A stretch of 14,959 nucleotides of DNA from Sanchytrium tribonematis (taxonomy: Eukaryota; Sanchytriomycota; Sanchytriomycetes; Sanchytriales; Sanchytriaceae): the NCBI GenBank assembly GCA_018985235.1, contig JADGIG010000161.1:1-14959 (forward strand), given 5' to 3'. The notes beneath the pieces were generated by a model. The model was not told the DNA's origin and did no database searches. It saw only the letters and a program-made list of their open reading frames with translations. Below are positions 8,229 to 14,959 of this stretch, in pieces (positions within the stretch are counted from its first letter, which is position 1; every line of letters starts with the position of its first letter). The position numbers and the translations under genes are program-made.

Positions 8229-9444
8229 TTAATAATAGGGTATATCATTTTCATCGTATACACTATCCACCCTTTTGATCTCTATGCCCTTATTTGATTC
8301 CAGATATTTTTGTAGTGGTTTCCTGTCAACAGTTTGGATGAAATACTTCCCAGGGTTGTCACACCAGCTAACGTATCCCTTATAATATGGATACTCTATT
8401 TTAGATTTAAATACCTTCAACATGTAATATACTCTCTAGATGATTCACGCTTCTGCTATTCAATCGCATCTCCAATGGAGTGCTTCTCGTATCTTTTCGT
8501 AAACGAACAAAACTTTTTAGACTAATGATTTTGCAATCATCTCTCAAATTCCAAAATTGTTGATGAAGAATAAAATCCAATTCTGGTGTAAAAACGTAGT
8601 TATTCACGAACACTATGGTAGCCTTTTTCAAAATTTCAAACATGCCCTGATGATCAGCAATGTTCCCTTTAAATAATTGGATATATCCACAGTATTGGGA
8701 ATAATTAGCCATCCTTTTCATAAATTCTCGTTTTAAATCCAATCCCAAGTCTGCTGTTTCTTCTAGCATTTCAATTCCATAGCACTGGCACTTTGCCAAA
8801 CCTGCAACTTGACAGAGCACATTTCCTATACCACATCCCAAATCTACAAAAACTGAGTCTCGCCCAATTGGTAGTTCCTTTAACATCTTTTCGATAAAAA
8901 TAAAATTAACCTCTCCATAAACATTATCGCTAAAAGCTTTATAATTGCTGAGTCTCTTTGCTTTTGGATCCACAACACGCTTATAAGCTTGATCGTATAT
9001 ATGTTCAATTAGTGCTGGATGTGTTGAAAGCGAATGATCAAATAATTCTTGATATATATGGTATTCGTCTCTAAAGCTGTCAGGTTTTTCAAAAGAAGAT
9101 ACACCTACAACAAGCTGAATTTTGTGAGCATCCTGAAGGCGCTGATTAAATGTAAGCACCGCATTGTTAAATAACTCAAAATTCTTTGTGATCTTAGCAA
9201 TTCCCAGTTGCCATTTGATGTACTCTACATCTTTAAAAAATTTATACCTCATCATAGGAGTCATTAAAACACAGTATTTAAGTACGTTGTGTACTGTGGC
9301 CATAATTTCGTTAACGCCATAAGAGTCTAAATAAATAAACTCTTCGTTTAAATTAGGGTACACTAATGTTATAGTATTCATAGTTTTACCTGCCTTATTA
9401 GGAAAGAAGCAAGGATTTCTACTTTTATAGTGTTTACAAGACAT
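8229..9444 (-). CDS. DOT1: Dot1-family histone H3-K79 methyltransferase, two exons
   Basis: Dot1 transfers methyl groups from S-adenosylmethionine to lysine 79 of histone H3 in nucleosomes. The spliced product is 398 residues. Exon 1 (9444-8415) holds the helical N-part, the YGE of the D1 loop (residues 176-178), motif I FVDLGCGIGNVL (199-210; the family usually has DLGSG), GIEMLEETADL (motif II, acidic E for the cofactor ribose), VNNYVF (280-285, the family's NNF.F loop) and ISLKSF. Exon 2 (8395-8229) supplies the last strands, YVSWCDNPGKYFIQTV, as in yeast VSW..(G)GEYYISTV. A 19-nt intron at 8396-8414 joins them. The catalytic core starts near Met22 (9381), which is an alternative start. 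It lacks the long Lys-rich N-terminus of yeast Dot1. Confidence 0.92.
8396..8414 (-). other. 19-nt spliceosomal intron in DOT1
   Basis: Minus-strand sequence GTATTTAAATCTAAAATAG. Unspliced, the frame stops seven bases into it, losing the final Dot1 strands. Splicing gives LESILHVEEYPYYKGYVSW, which lines up with the end of the Dot1 fold without a gap. Phase 1 (g|ag makes Glu). Confidence 0.88.
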
Positions 9445-9654
9445 TTTAGAAGAAAATTTTGTTTCAAAAAAGCTCCAAAGCTACTCTTTCCCAAATTTGT
9501 AGATATAGCCATGACTAGGAAAATAAAGAGAGATATTTAAAAAGTTGCAACCACTAGTTACCTTATCATTTCAGGCCTACATGGGCATTTAAAAATAAAA
9601 AATATGAGCCTGTGTCATAAACCTCATTTATTTTTTAATTTCTAAAAATTGACT

Positions 9655-10989
9655 TCATTTAATGTCTTCTCTTAGTTTCTGTTGAACCTCGGATGCAAGT
9701 AACCCCTTTGTTTCTGGTATGTGTTTGAAAATGAGTATACCAGAGAAACAACCAAAGCCAACAAAAACTAGAAAGATATAATAATGAAATAGATCTAATA
9801 AAGGCAAAAATCCAAAACTAATTATAAAGTTGGATCCCCAGTTTACAGGATTCGCAATCTTATTTGCATAATCAGCTGTTTTAGAATCAAACAATTCAGG
9901 TATAATTATAAAAGGAATCACACACAAGCCTAATGAAAATCCCATTACAATCGAAAGAAAGAATACAAACGAGGATGCAGATGAACCACAAATTAAGCTT
10001 ATCATTAGGCCAAGTTGAGAGATTGTAACCCAACCTAGACTAAGAAGCAATAAAGATTTCCTTCCTATTTTATCAATCAAGAATGTAGATATGAATGTTG
10101 TGAAAATATTAAATATTGTAATTAAAAGTGAAACTAGTGTTGCATTTTGATAAAATAAATTTTGTAAAATTGGGACAGAATAAATAAAAACAATGTTGAT
10201 TCCAGAAAATTGCATGCTAGCGTGTGCAATGCAGACACCCAATAATAGTCTACGGTATATTTTATCATCTATAAATGAAGAAAAAGAAAATTTTGAGTTT
10301 TGTGTAAAATGTTGCTTCCAACTTTCAATTTCTTGAGATATGTTGTAGCCCTTTGGTCTTAAAATTTCCAGTCCCTTCCAAGACTTTAACCTATTTGACT
10401 TGGATTTCATGTATAGATATTTCGGAGACTCAGGGCAATGATAAAGTGAAATACATTGAATAATACATACAAATATTGGAGCTGCTAGAATTAGTCTCCA
10501 ATTATGTATCAAATATCCTAGAAATGCTGTTGCGAATATTCCCAGATTCACTGCTAATTGTGTTAAAGTTCCCAAAATTCCCTGCAACTCAAGTGGAGAA
10601 ATCTCACTGATATATATGGGAGCATTAAATATAGCAATTCCACTCCCTAAACCAACAAGAAATCGCCCTATTACAAATATCCAGTATATATTAGTTGATA
10701 TCATCAATACGCAGCCAATCAAAATAATTAATGAAGAGACCAACATTTGAGAGCGTCGACCAGAGCCAAGCAATCCAGAAATGATAGTGCCAACAAACCC
10801 ACCAACTGTAAACATAGAAGTTGCCAAGGAAAAATAAAACTGATTCATCGCAATACAATCCAATTGACTCCAAGATTGACACTGGATTGCATTTTTAGGA
10901 GCATTTAACTCTGCCAAGTGATAACCATATTGAAAAGAACCAATGCAGGCCGAAAAAACTGATATAAACAATTGAATTTTATGTTTCAT
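9655..10989 (-). CDS. sugar porter of the major facilitator superfamily (GLUT-like)
   Basis: A 444-residue membrane protein with about twelve hydrophobic segments that probably imports hexose across the plasma membrane. Class signatures are in order: FQYGYHLAELNAP in TM1, GRR in loop 2-3, GRFLVGLGSG in TM4, PIYISEISPLELQGILGTLTQL (GLUT PMYLSEI..), PESPKYL after TM6, QFSGINIVFIYS in TM7 (usual QLSGIN), DKIGRKS in loop 8-9, PELF in TM10 and PETKG at the end. The Trp of the usual PWFIV.ELF in TM10 is Phe here (VIPFIIIPELF). ATG 10989 is chosen; the frame is open upstream to 11046 but without another ATG. Two cysteines lie in the first outer loop (QCQSWSQLDC). The substrate is inferred from the family. 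AATAAA lies near 9629 on this strand. Confidence 0.88.
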   Translation of the reverse strand: MKHKIQLFISVFSACIGSFQYGYHLAELNAPKNAIQCQSWSQLDCIAMNQFYFSLATSMFTVGGFVGTIISGLLGSGRRSQMLVSSLIILIGCVLMISTNIYWIFVIGRFLVGLGSGIAIFNAPIYISEISPLELQGILGTLTQLAVNLGIFATAFLGYLIHNWRLILAAPIFVCIIQCISLYHCPESPKYLYMKSKSNRLKSWKGLEILRPKGYNISQEIESWKQHFTQNSKFSFSSFIDDKIYRRLLLGVCIAHASMQFSGINIVFIYSVPILQNLFYQNATLVSLLITIFNIFTTFISTFLIDKIGRKSLLLLSLGWVTISQLGLMISLICGSSASSFVFFLSIVMGFSLGLCVIPFIIIPELFDSKTADYANKIANPVNWGSNFIISFGFLPLLDLFHYYIFLVFVGFGCFSGILIFKHIPETKGLLASEVQQKLREDIK

Positions 10990-11149
10990 TCCTTTGCCTC
11001 TAATTCGATCCCTATTTGTGTTGCCTCTCCTCCCTGCACCCCACAAAATTCAGATATTTTCGATGTACTCATTATTCAAATTTAAGTATTAAAATGTTCA
11101 GAATATTCATCTTGTTGAGAGAAACAGTAATTTATATAGATTTTGTCAA

Positions 11150-12280
11150 TTATTGAATTTCTCTCATGAATTTAGTTCTACTAGGATGTGGTAACAATGC
11201 ATCATCTATTGAACTCCACCACTGCGAAGAGTAGCTTTTGTACCATTCAATTGTTGCTTTGAGACCCTCTGTGAAAGAAACAGAAGGTTGCCAACCCAAT
11301 TCTTTCAATTTCGTAGCATCAACTGCATACCTTTGATCATTAAAAAATCGGTCTCTGACGAATTGCAGCTCCTTATCGGCATTTTCAATATCTCTATTTT
11401 CGAGGTTGACGATGTATCTTGCCAATTCCAGATTAGTGAATTCATTATCAATTCCAATATTGTACACTTGCCCAATTTGTCCTCGACGAAGAATAAGATC
11501 CAGGGCTTTGACCACATCTGCAACATGAAGATACCTTCTCGAATGAGAACCATCACCGTGTATAGGTAATTTTTGATTTTTGTCTCTTAATAAAATAAAT
11601 TTTGGAATGACTTTTTCTGGATATTGACATGGACCATATACGTTATTGCTTCTTACAATGATAAGAGGAATCTTATAGCTTTTGTGATATGCACCACAAA
11701 TATGCTCAGCAGAAGCTTTCGAAGCAGAATAGGGATTGCTAGGACTTAAAAGATGGTCCTCTTTTCGTTCACCATTGGTTACACTTCCATAAACTTCATC
11801 GGTGCTTACATGTATAAATAATTCGATGCCTACGAGCCTTGCTGCCTCCAGAAGAATATGAGTACCAAGAACATTATTTTGTGTAAAATTGAAAGAATCC
11901 CCAAATGAATTATCCACATGACTTTGAGCAGCAAGATGCACAATAGTATCAATTCTATGATGTTTTAATAAATAATATACAAAATCAAATTGTGTAACAT
12001 CGGCTTTGACAAACTCAAAATTATCAAGTTGTAATAGGTCGTAAAAATTGTGAACAGAACTGCAGTAGTCAATTTTATCAATTCCTAAAACGTAATTATG
12101 TGAATATTTTGTGACCATAAACCTTGTGAAATGTGATGAAATAAAACCAGCACATCCAGTTATCAGAATTCTACGACCTTTGCGAGATTCTAGATTTGAC
12201 GGATTTGGATAAAATAATTTTAACAGATCGTATGCGCGTATATCCACTGGACTAAAATTTACGTATATTTCACTCTTCAT
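11150..12280 (-). CDS. UDP/dTDP-glucose 4,6-dehydratase (RHM/TGDS-like SDR)
   Basis: A 376-residue extended short-chain dehydrogenase. Such enzymes convert UDP- or dTDP-glucose to the 4-keto-6-deoxy sugar, the first step to rhamnose and other deoxysugars. The NAD-binding turn is ITGCAGFISSH (residues 40-50), with Ser in place of the third Gly, as plant RHM and animal TGDS have Ala there. LAAQSHVDNSF (116-126) follows. The catalytic STDEVYG (159-165) contains the Thr-Asp-Glu triad, and Tyr184/Lys188 form YSASK. Substrate-side motifs are NNVYGPCQYPEKVIPKFI and IHGDGSHSRRYLHVADV. The C-terminal NDQRYAVDATKLKELGW and the WW...ALLPHP ending look more like the dehydratase part of plant RHM than like TGDS, so UDP-glucose is the more likely substrate (inference). 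The epimerase/reductase needed to finish rhamnose is not in this window. The start ATG 12280 is followed by about 30 residues before the fold. Confidence 0.88.
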   Translation of the reverse strand: MKSEIYVNFSPVDIRAYDLLKLFYPNPSNLESRKGRRILITGCAGFISSHFTRFMVTKYSHNYVLGIDKIDYCSSVHNFYDLLQLDNFEFVKADVTQFDFVYYLLKHHRIDTIVHLAAQSHVDNSFGDSFNFTQNNVLGTHILLEAARLVGIELFIHVSTDEVYGSVTNGERKEDHLLSPSNPYSASKASAEHICGAYHKSYKIPLIIVRSNNVYGPCQYPEKVIPKFILLRDKNQKLPIHGDGSHSRRYLHVADVVKALDLILRRGQIGQVYNIGIDNEFTNLELARYIVNLENRDIENADKELQFVRDRFFNDQRYAVDATKLKELGWQPSVSFTEGLKATIEWYKSYSSQWWSSIDDALLPHPSRTKFMREIQ

Positions 12281-12571
12281 GCAGATATTGATTGATATGC
12301 GAAACAGGAGATTTCAAATACTGGAGAATTCATTAGCAGGAATGAAAAATAATTAATTTACGAATGAGATATCTCTACTAACAGATCTCTTCTATAATAA
12401 TAATAAGAAGATAGCATGTCATACAATATACCTCGACTTGCGCTCTGATAGTCAAAGCACCTCCATTTTAAATATAATATATTGAATTGAATTTATTTTA
12501 ATAAGCTAGATACAATATACTAGTAACCCGGAATTTGAGTCTGATTGGATAAAACTTTTAACGTAAAAATC
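12281..12571. other. divergent intergenic region
   Basis: This region lies between the starts of the dehydratase gene (minus) and the small ORF at 12572 (plus), so it should contain both promoters. A short ATA-repeat (ATAATAATAATAAG) lies near 12396. No ORF, RNA gene or known operator was recognised. Confidence 0.5.
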
Positions 12572-12799
12572 ATGGAAAAATTGAAAAAAAATTTAATTGA
12601 GTTGGGATGTCCAGAACCACACATAGATAACTTGATTATTGAATCAGAGAAAGGCAGAATATCTGAGGACTTGAACAATTTAATTTTAACAATGAGTAAA
12701 GAATTAAAAACAGCTTCAGCAACTCCAGCAGAAGTCGAACAGGCAAATGCAGACAATTCAAAATGCTATCTAAACAAGGAGCCAAATCCTCTCAATTAA
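12572..12799 (+). CDS. small hypothetical protein, or first exon of a longer or broken gene
   Basis: A 75-residue ORF from ATG 12572. It is mostly helical in character (MEKLKKNLIELGCPEPHIDN, then SEDLNNLILTMSKEL) with a polar Ala/Glu-rich end. No family was recognised. In-frame sequence ends at 12799, but protein-like reading continues immediately in another frame from about 12763, so this ORF may be the first part of a gene whose remainder is spliced or decayed. Sequence upstream is non-coding by appearance. Confidence 0.4.
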   Translation: MEKLKKNLIELGCPEPHIDNLIIESEKGRISEDLNNLILTMSKELKTASATPAEVEQANADNSKCYLNKEPNPLN

Positions 12800-13360
12800 T
12801 GTTGAATTTAATTAGTGTACAACAAAGAAATGTCAAATTGATAGAAGAGCGATTTAAAAGACCAGGCACGCGTTAAAGAAGATATAAAAAAGACACCTGG
12901 AGACAGTTGGCAGAGCAACGAGGTATTAGTCTGTTTAAGTTGATTTCGAGTGTGTGTATTGCGGATGTCCTGTCGAATCTTCCTGGACAGCTCATAGATT
13001 ATTATAAGAAAATTGGTGGTACAGAGGTTAAATGAAATGCACTTTATACTCAAACAAATTTAAATGTTGCTATTATTCTTTTTGATTTATTTCATGGTGG
13101 ACCTTATGACAAAACAAGTATTTCAGTAGACGTCGAAGATTTGTTAACGGCCTTTGACTCTCTGTAAATCAAAGAATATTTTATTACAAAAGTGCATGTT
13201 GGAAATATTAAAGATCAAAAAAGATATGAATAATGGTATGCATGTTAAATTTATTGGGCTTGAAAAAGACGCAGCTGATGTTATAAAAGATTGTCAAATA
13301 TTTGGAGACTACTGTTCTTTGTTGAATAATGTTGAAACTGGTTTGATTGACGATTTATAG
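12763..13360 (+). pseudogene. broken coding-like stretch: pseudogene or unresolved multi-intron gene
   Basis: One frame (position mod 3 = 1) is open from 12763 to about 13230 except for stops at 12874 (TAA), 13033 (TGA) and 13165 (TAA). It reads like protein: VQQRNVKLIEERFK, then ADVLSNLPGQLIDYYKKIGG, then VDVEDLLTAFDSL. A second frame is protein-like at 12845-12937 (ARVKEDIKKTPGDSW) and at 13196-13360 (HVKFIGLEKDAADVIKD). Candidate introns of 28 nt (from 12820) and 17 nt (from 12932) would link some pieces, but no set removes every stop. It may be a decayed continuation of the ORF at 12572. The LPGQL region faintly recalls CDK5RAP3 proteins; I do not rely on that. Confidence 0.3.
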
Positions 13361-13926
13361 AAGATCGCAAAAGCATTGCAACTTTACAACAAGTAAATAC
13401 TATCTTTTAAACAATTTATTTAATTGAAAAAGATTTCAAGAACTGGCGTAGATCTAATTGTAAATGCTTTCGACCAATTGTATTCCCAAGCGTATAGGCA
13501 TTTTCTATCGTCTTGCTATTTTCTTGATACGAAATAATGATAATTGGCTAAAATACAAGAAACCCTTAAAACGCGACGGTCCATTCTAAATTAAGGACAA
13601 ATTTACAGTTTTTAAAACTGATTTTAAAATGCTTAAAATTTTGAAATGAATTTTCTCTACATCAACTAATGCTTTAAATGGCGCTTTATCAGATTTGGGT
13701 TTCATAAGTAAATCATTTATTCTAAATCGTCTTCATCAAAGTCAAAGTGCTCCATAAGTGCTAGGTCCAAAGCAAAACTTTCTTGTATAGCAAAAAAAGG
13801 TGACATTCTGAATAGGGATGTCTGTCATTTTATATCAAATAAAGACAAATAGATATGACGTGCTTACGCTAAAAATGATCATGTGAGAAAATAGTCAAAT
13901 TAAGAAAACTTAAAACCTCCATTTTA
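13361..13926. other. intergenic region before SEC31 3' end, with a very small minus-strand ORF
   Basis: Mostly AT-rich with no gene recognised. The one item of note is a 29-residue minus-strand ORF (ATG at 13806, stop at 13717-13719) that ends in an acidic tail (EHFDFDEDDLE) and whose stop codon lies inside AATAAA, as at other gene ends in this window. It could be a terminal exon or chance. Confidence 0.4.
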
Positions 13927-14959
13927 TTATCCCAAGCTCTTTGCAAAATCAATGAGTCTTTTGATACCAATTAACCATGCACTAGCTTCTTGAGAATGGG
14001 TGGCGTTTAACTGAACTTGCATTTGAAGCGCACCAGGGAAGTTTTTCTGTTCCAATGCTTTTGCTATACCAAGAAGACCTTGGCCAACGGGTTCACTTAC
14101 TAATTCATTGTTTAATTTGTCAAATAAATCATTCAATCGTTTTTCTATATCGTCTATTATTCGTTTCTGAGGGGGTGCAACTTTTCCAGCTACATGCTTT
14201 AATACATTTGTAAAGACAGCCAAAAGTGGTTTATATTTAGGTGGAATATGAGATCTGTCTCCAGGTGCTACATTATAATAAAATACGGTATTTCTGCTGA
14301 GAAGGATTGCCTGAAGGTCTTTGAGCAGCTCGCTGAGCAGGACTTGGTCCTCGTGGTGGCTGATATCCAGTAGGCTGAGCTTGTTGAGGTTGTTGGGAGG
14401 GTTGATTTCCCTGTGGTTGTGGCATTTGTTGCTGTTGAGTACCTTTGCTTTTCCTTCTAGGTCTAACATTTGTAACATCGGGTGCATCATTCCAGCCACT
14501 TGCATTTGAAGTTGGGCGAACATATGTTGGACCACTAGGTGGAGCAAAAGACTGTTGCTGTTGACCCTGGAAGCCTTGATTCGATGGCTGTGGAGGCTGG
14601 AACCCAGTTGGCTGAGGTGGTTGAAATCCCTGAGTATTTGGTTGAGGAGGCTGAAAAGTCTGACTATTTGCTTGAGAAGCTTGATATCCTGGTTGCGGCG
14701 GAGTGAATCCGGTTGGCTGAGGTGGTTGAAAGCCACTTGGTTGTGGAGGTTGGAAACCTTGACCAGCTGGTTGAGGTGGCTGGTATCCAGAAGGTTGAGG
14801 TGGTTGATACCCTGAAGGCTGTGGCGGTTGATAACTATTTGGCTGTGGCGGTTGAAAGCCTTGTGACGGTGGAGATTGTTGATAACTTGGTTGGGCTGGT
14901 TGATAGCCAGAAGATTGTGACGGCTGGTATGTTTGCGGTTGGTAATTGTTGCTAGCAGG
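13927..14959 (-). CDS. SEC31: COPII outer-coat subunit Sec31, C-terminal part, two exons
   Basis: Sec31 pairs with Sec13 in the outer COPII cage on ER-derived vesicles and boosts Sec23's GAP activity on Sar1. The N-terminal WD40 and helical domains lie outside the window; 337 residues are visible. Exon 1 (14959-14287) is a Pro/Gln-rich disordered region with ten QPPQP-type units, then SGWNDAPDV. Its Trp-Asn pair (Trp codon 14492-14494) matches the active fragment that enters the Sec23-Sar1 site. A basic RPRRKSK patch and Gln/Pro-rich sequence follow. A 19-nt intron (14268-14286) joins exon 2 (14267-13927), the conserved C-terminal helical domain: PPGDRSHIPPKYKPL, then PPQKRIIDDIEKRLNDLFDK and WLIGIKRLIDFAKSL. 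The QPP repeats probably contact Sec23, as PPP motifs do in other species. Confidence 0.92.
   Translation of the reverse strand, partial: LLATITNRKHTSRHNLLAINQPNQVINNLHRHKAFNRHSQIVINRHSLQGINHLNLLDTSHLNQLVKVSNLHNQVAFNHLSQPDSLRRNQDIKLLKQIVRLFSLLNQILRDFNHLSQLGSSLHSHRIKASRVNSNSLLLHLVVQHMFAQLQMQVAGMMHPMLQMLDLEGKAKVLNSNKCHNHREINPPNNLNKLSLLDISHHEDQVLLSELLKDLQAILLSRNTVFYYNVAPGDRSHIPPKYKPLLAVFTNVLKHVAGKVAPPQKRIIDDIEKRLNDLFDKLNNELVSEPVGQGLLGIAKALEQKNFPGALQMQVQLNATHSQEASAWLIGIKRLIDFAKSLG
14268..14286 (-). other. 19-nt spliceosomal intron in SEC31
   Basis: Minus-strand sequence GTATTTTATTATAATGTAG. The Pro/Gln-rich frame upstream hits a stop inside it, and the downstream conserved domain is in another frame. 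Splicing joins ...QQKY to PPGDRSHIPP, the usual start of the Sec31 C-terminal domain. Phase 1 (c|ca makes Pro). Confidence 0.88.
14585..14855 (-). repeat. imperfect tandem repeat encoding QPPQP units in Sec31
   Basis: Ten degenerate copies of a GGYTGWGGHGGYTG core (plus strand) recur about every 24-30 bases, with one wider gap around 14655-14690. On the coding strand each reads (Y/F)-QPPQP-(S/N/T/A)-(G/S). Spacing stays in multiples of three, so the reading frame is kept. The third positions vary, which indicates selection on protein rather than a fresh DNA expansion. Confidence 0.8.

Noticed and set aside
10990-11046. N-terminal extension of the sugar porter to 11046
   Set aside because: The extension begins at TTG, contains no ATG and is Arg/Gly-rich, unlike GLUT starts. 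The family alignment begins near the ATG at 10989.
13784-13828. Minus-strand ORF starting ATG at 13828 that seemed to run into the acidic tail
   Set aside because: Recounting the run of seven T residues places the acidic tail in another frame; only the ATG at 13806 reaches it.
14555-14955. Long plus-strand ORFs opposite SEC31 with Trp/Leu/Arg- or Val-rich repeats
   Set aside because: They are the complement of the QPPQP repeat. The minus strand encodes a clear Sec31 with conserved motifs, and the antisense composition is a by-product.

Overview
The window is nuclear DNA of a unicellular eukaryote with an AT-rich, very gene-dense genome (about two thirds A+T by eye). Every recognisable product is eukaryotic: a UFD4/TRIP12-type HECT ubiquitin ligase, a nuclear poly(A)-binding protein, an ESCRT-III subunit (Vps60/CHMP5), two C2H2 zinc-finger proteins, a PXA-domain protein, the Dot1 histone methyltransferase, a GLUT-type sugar porter, a nucleotide-sugar 4,6-dehydratase and the COPII coat subunit Sec31. 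The genetic code appears standard. No rRNA, tRNA, CRISPR array or transposon was recognised. The lineage is not fixed by the sequence. A reduced fungal-like opisthokont (Cryptomycota-like) would suit the PacC/ZIC-style fingers, Dot1 and GLUT-like porter. A compact protist parasite is also possible.

The most striking feature is a set of spliceosomal introns only 19 nt long. Three separate genes (UFD4, DOT1, SEC31) each break into two reading frames in the middle of a conserved domain. In each case removing exactly 19 nt that begin GTA and end TAG restores the family sequence without a gap. Introns this small are among the shortest known, similar to chlorarachniophyte nucleomorphs (18-21 nt) and Stentor (15-16 nt).

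Layout: 1-2794 is the 3' part of UFD4 (+). It is followed after 19 bp by a PABPN1-like gene (+), then VPS60 (+), then two tandem paralogous zinc-finger genes (+). A small coiled-coil ORF (+) and an unrecognised protein of about 374 aa (+) follow. The latter converges, with a 10 bp gap, on a PXA-domain gene (-). Next on the minus strand come DOT1, a sugar porter and a UDP/dTDP-glucose 4,6-dehydratase. A short intergenic region separates these from a small plus-strand ORF and a stretch of broken coding-like sequence (12.6-13.4 kb), which may be a decayed gene or an unresolved multi-intron gene. The window ends in the 3' part of SEC31 (-), which carries a ten-unit QPPQP repeat.

The genes do not form one pathway. 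They are housekeeping functions: protein turnover, RNA processing, endosomal and ER trafficking, chromatin and sugar metabolism. The only adjacency that may carry meaning is the ESCRT-III gene beside two zinc-finger genes of the PacC/Rim101/ZIC style, and that could be coincidence. AATAAA hexamers at or just after most stop codons are likely poly(A) signals.
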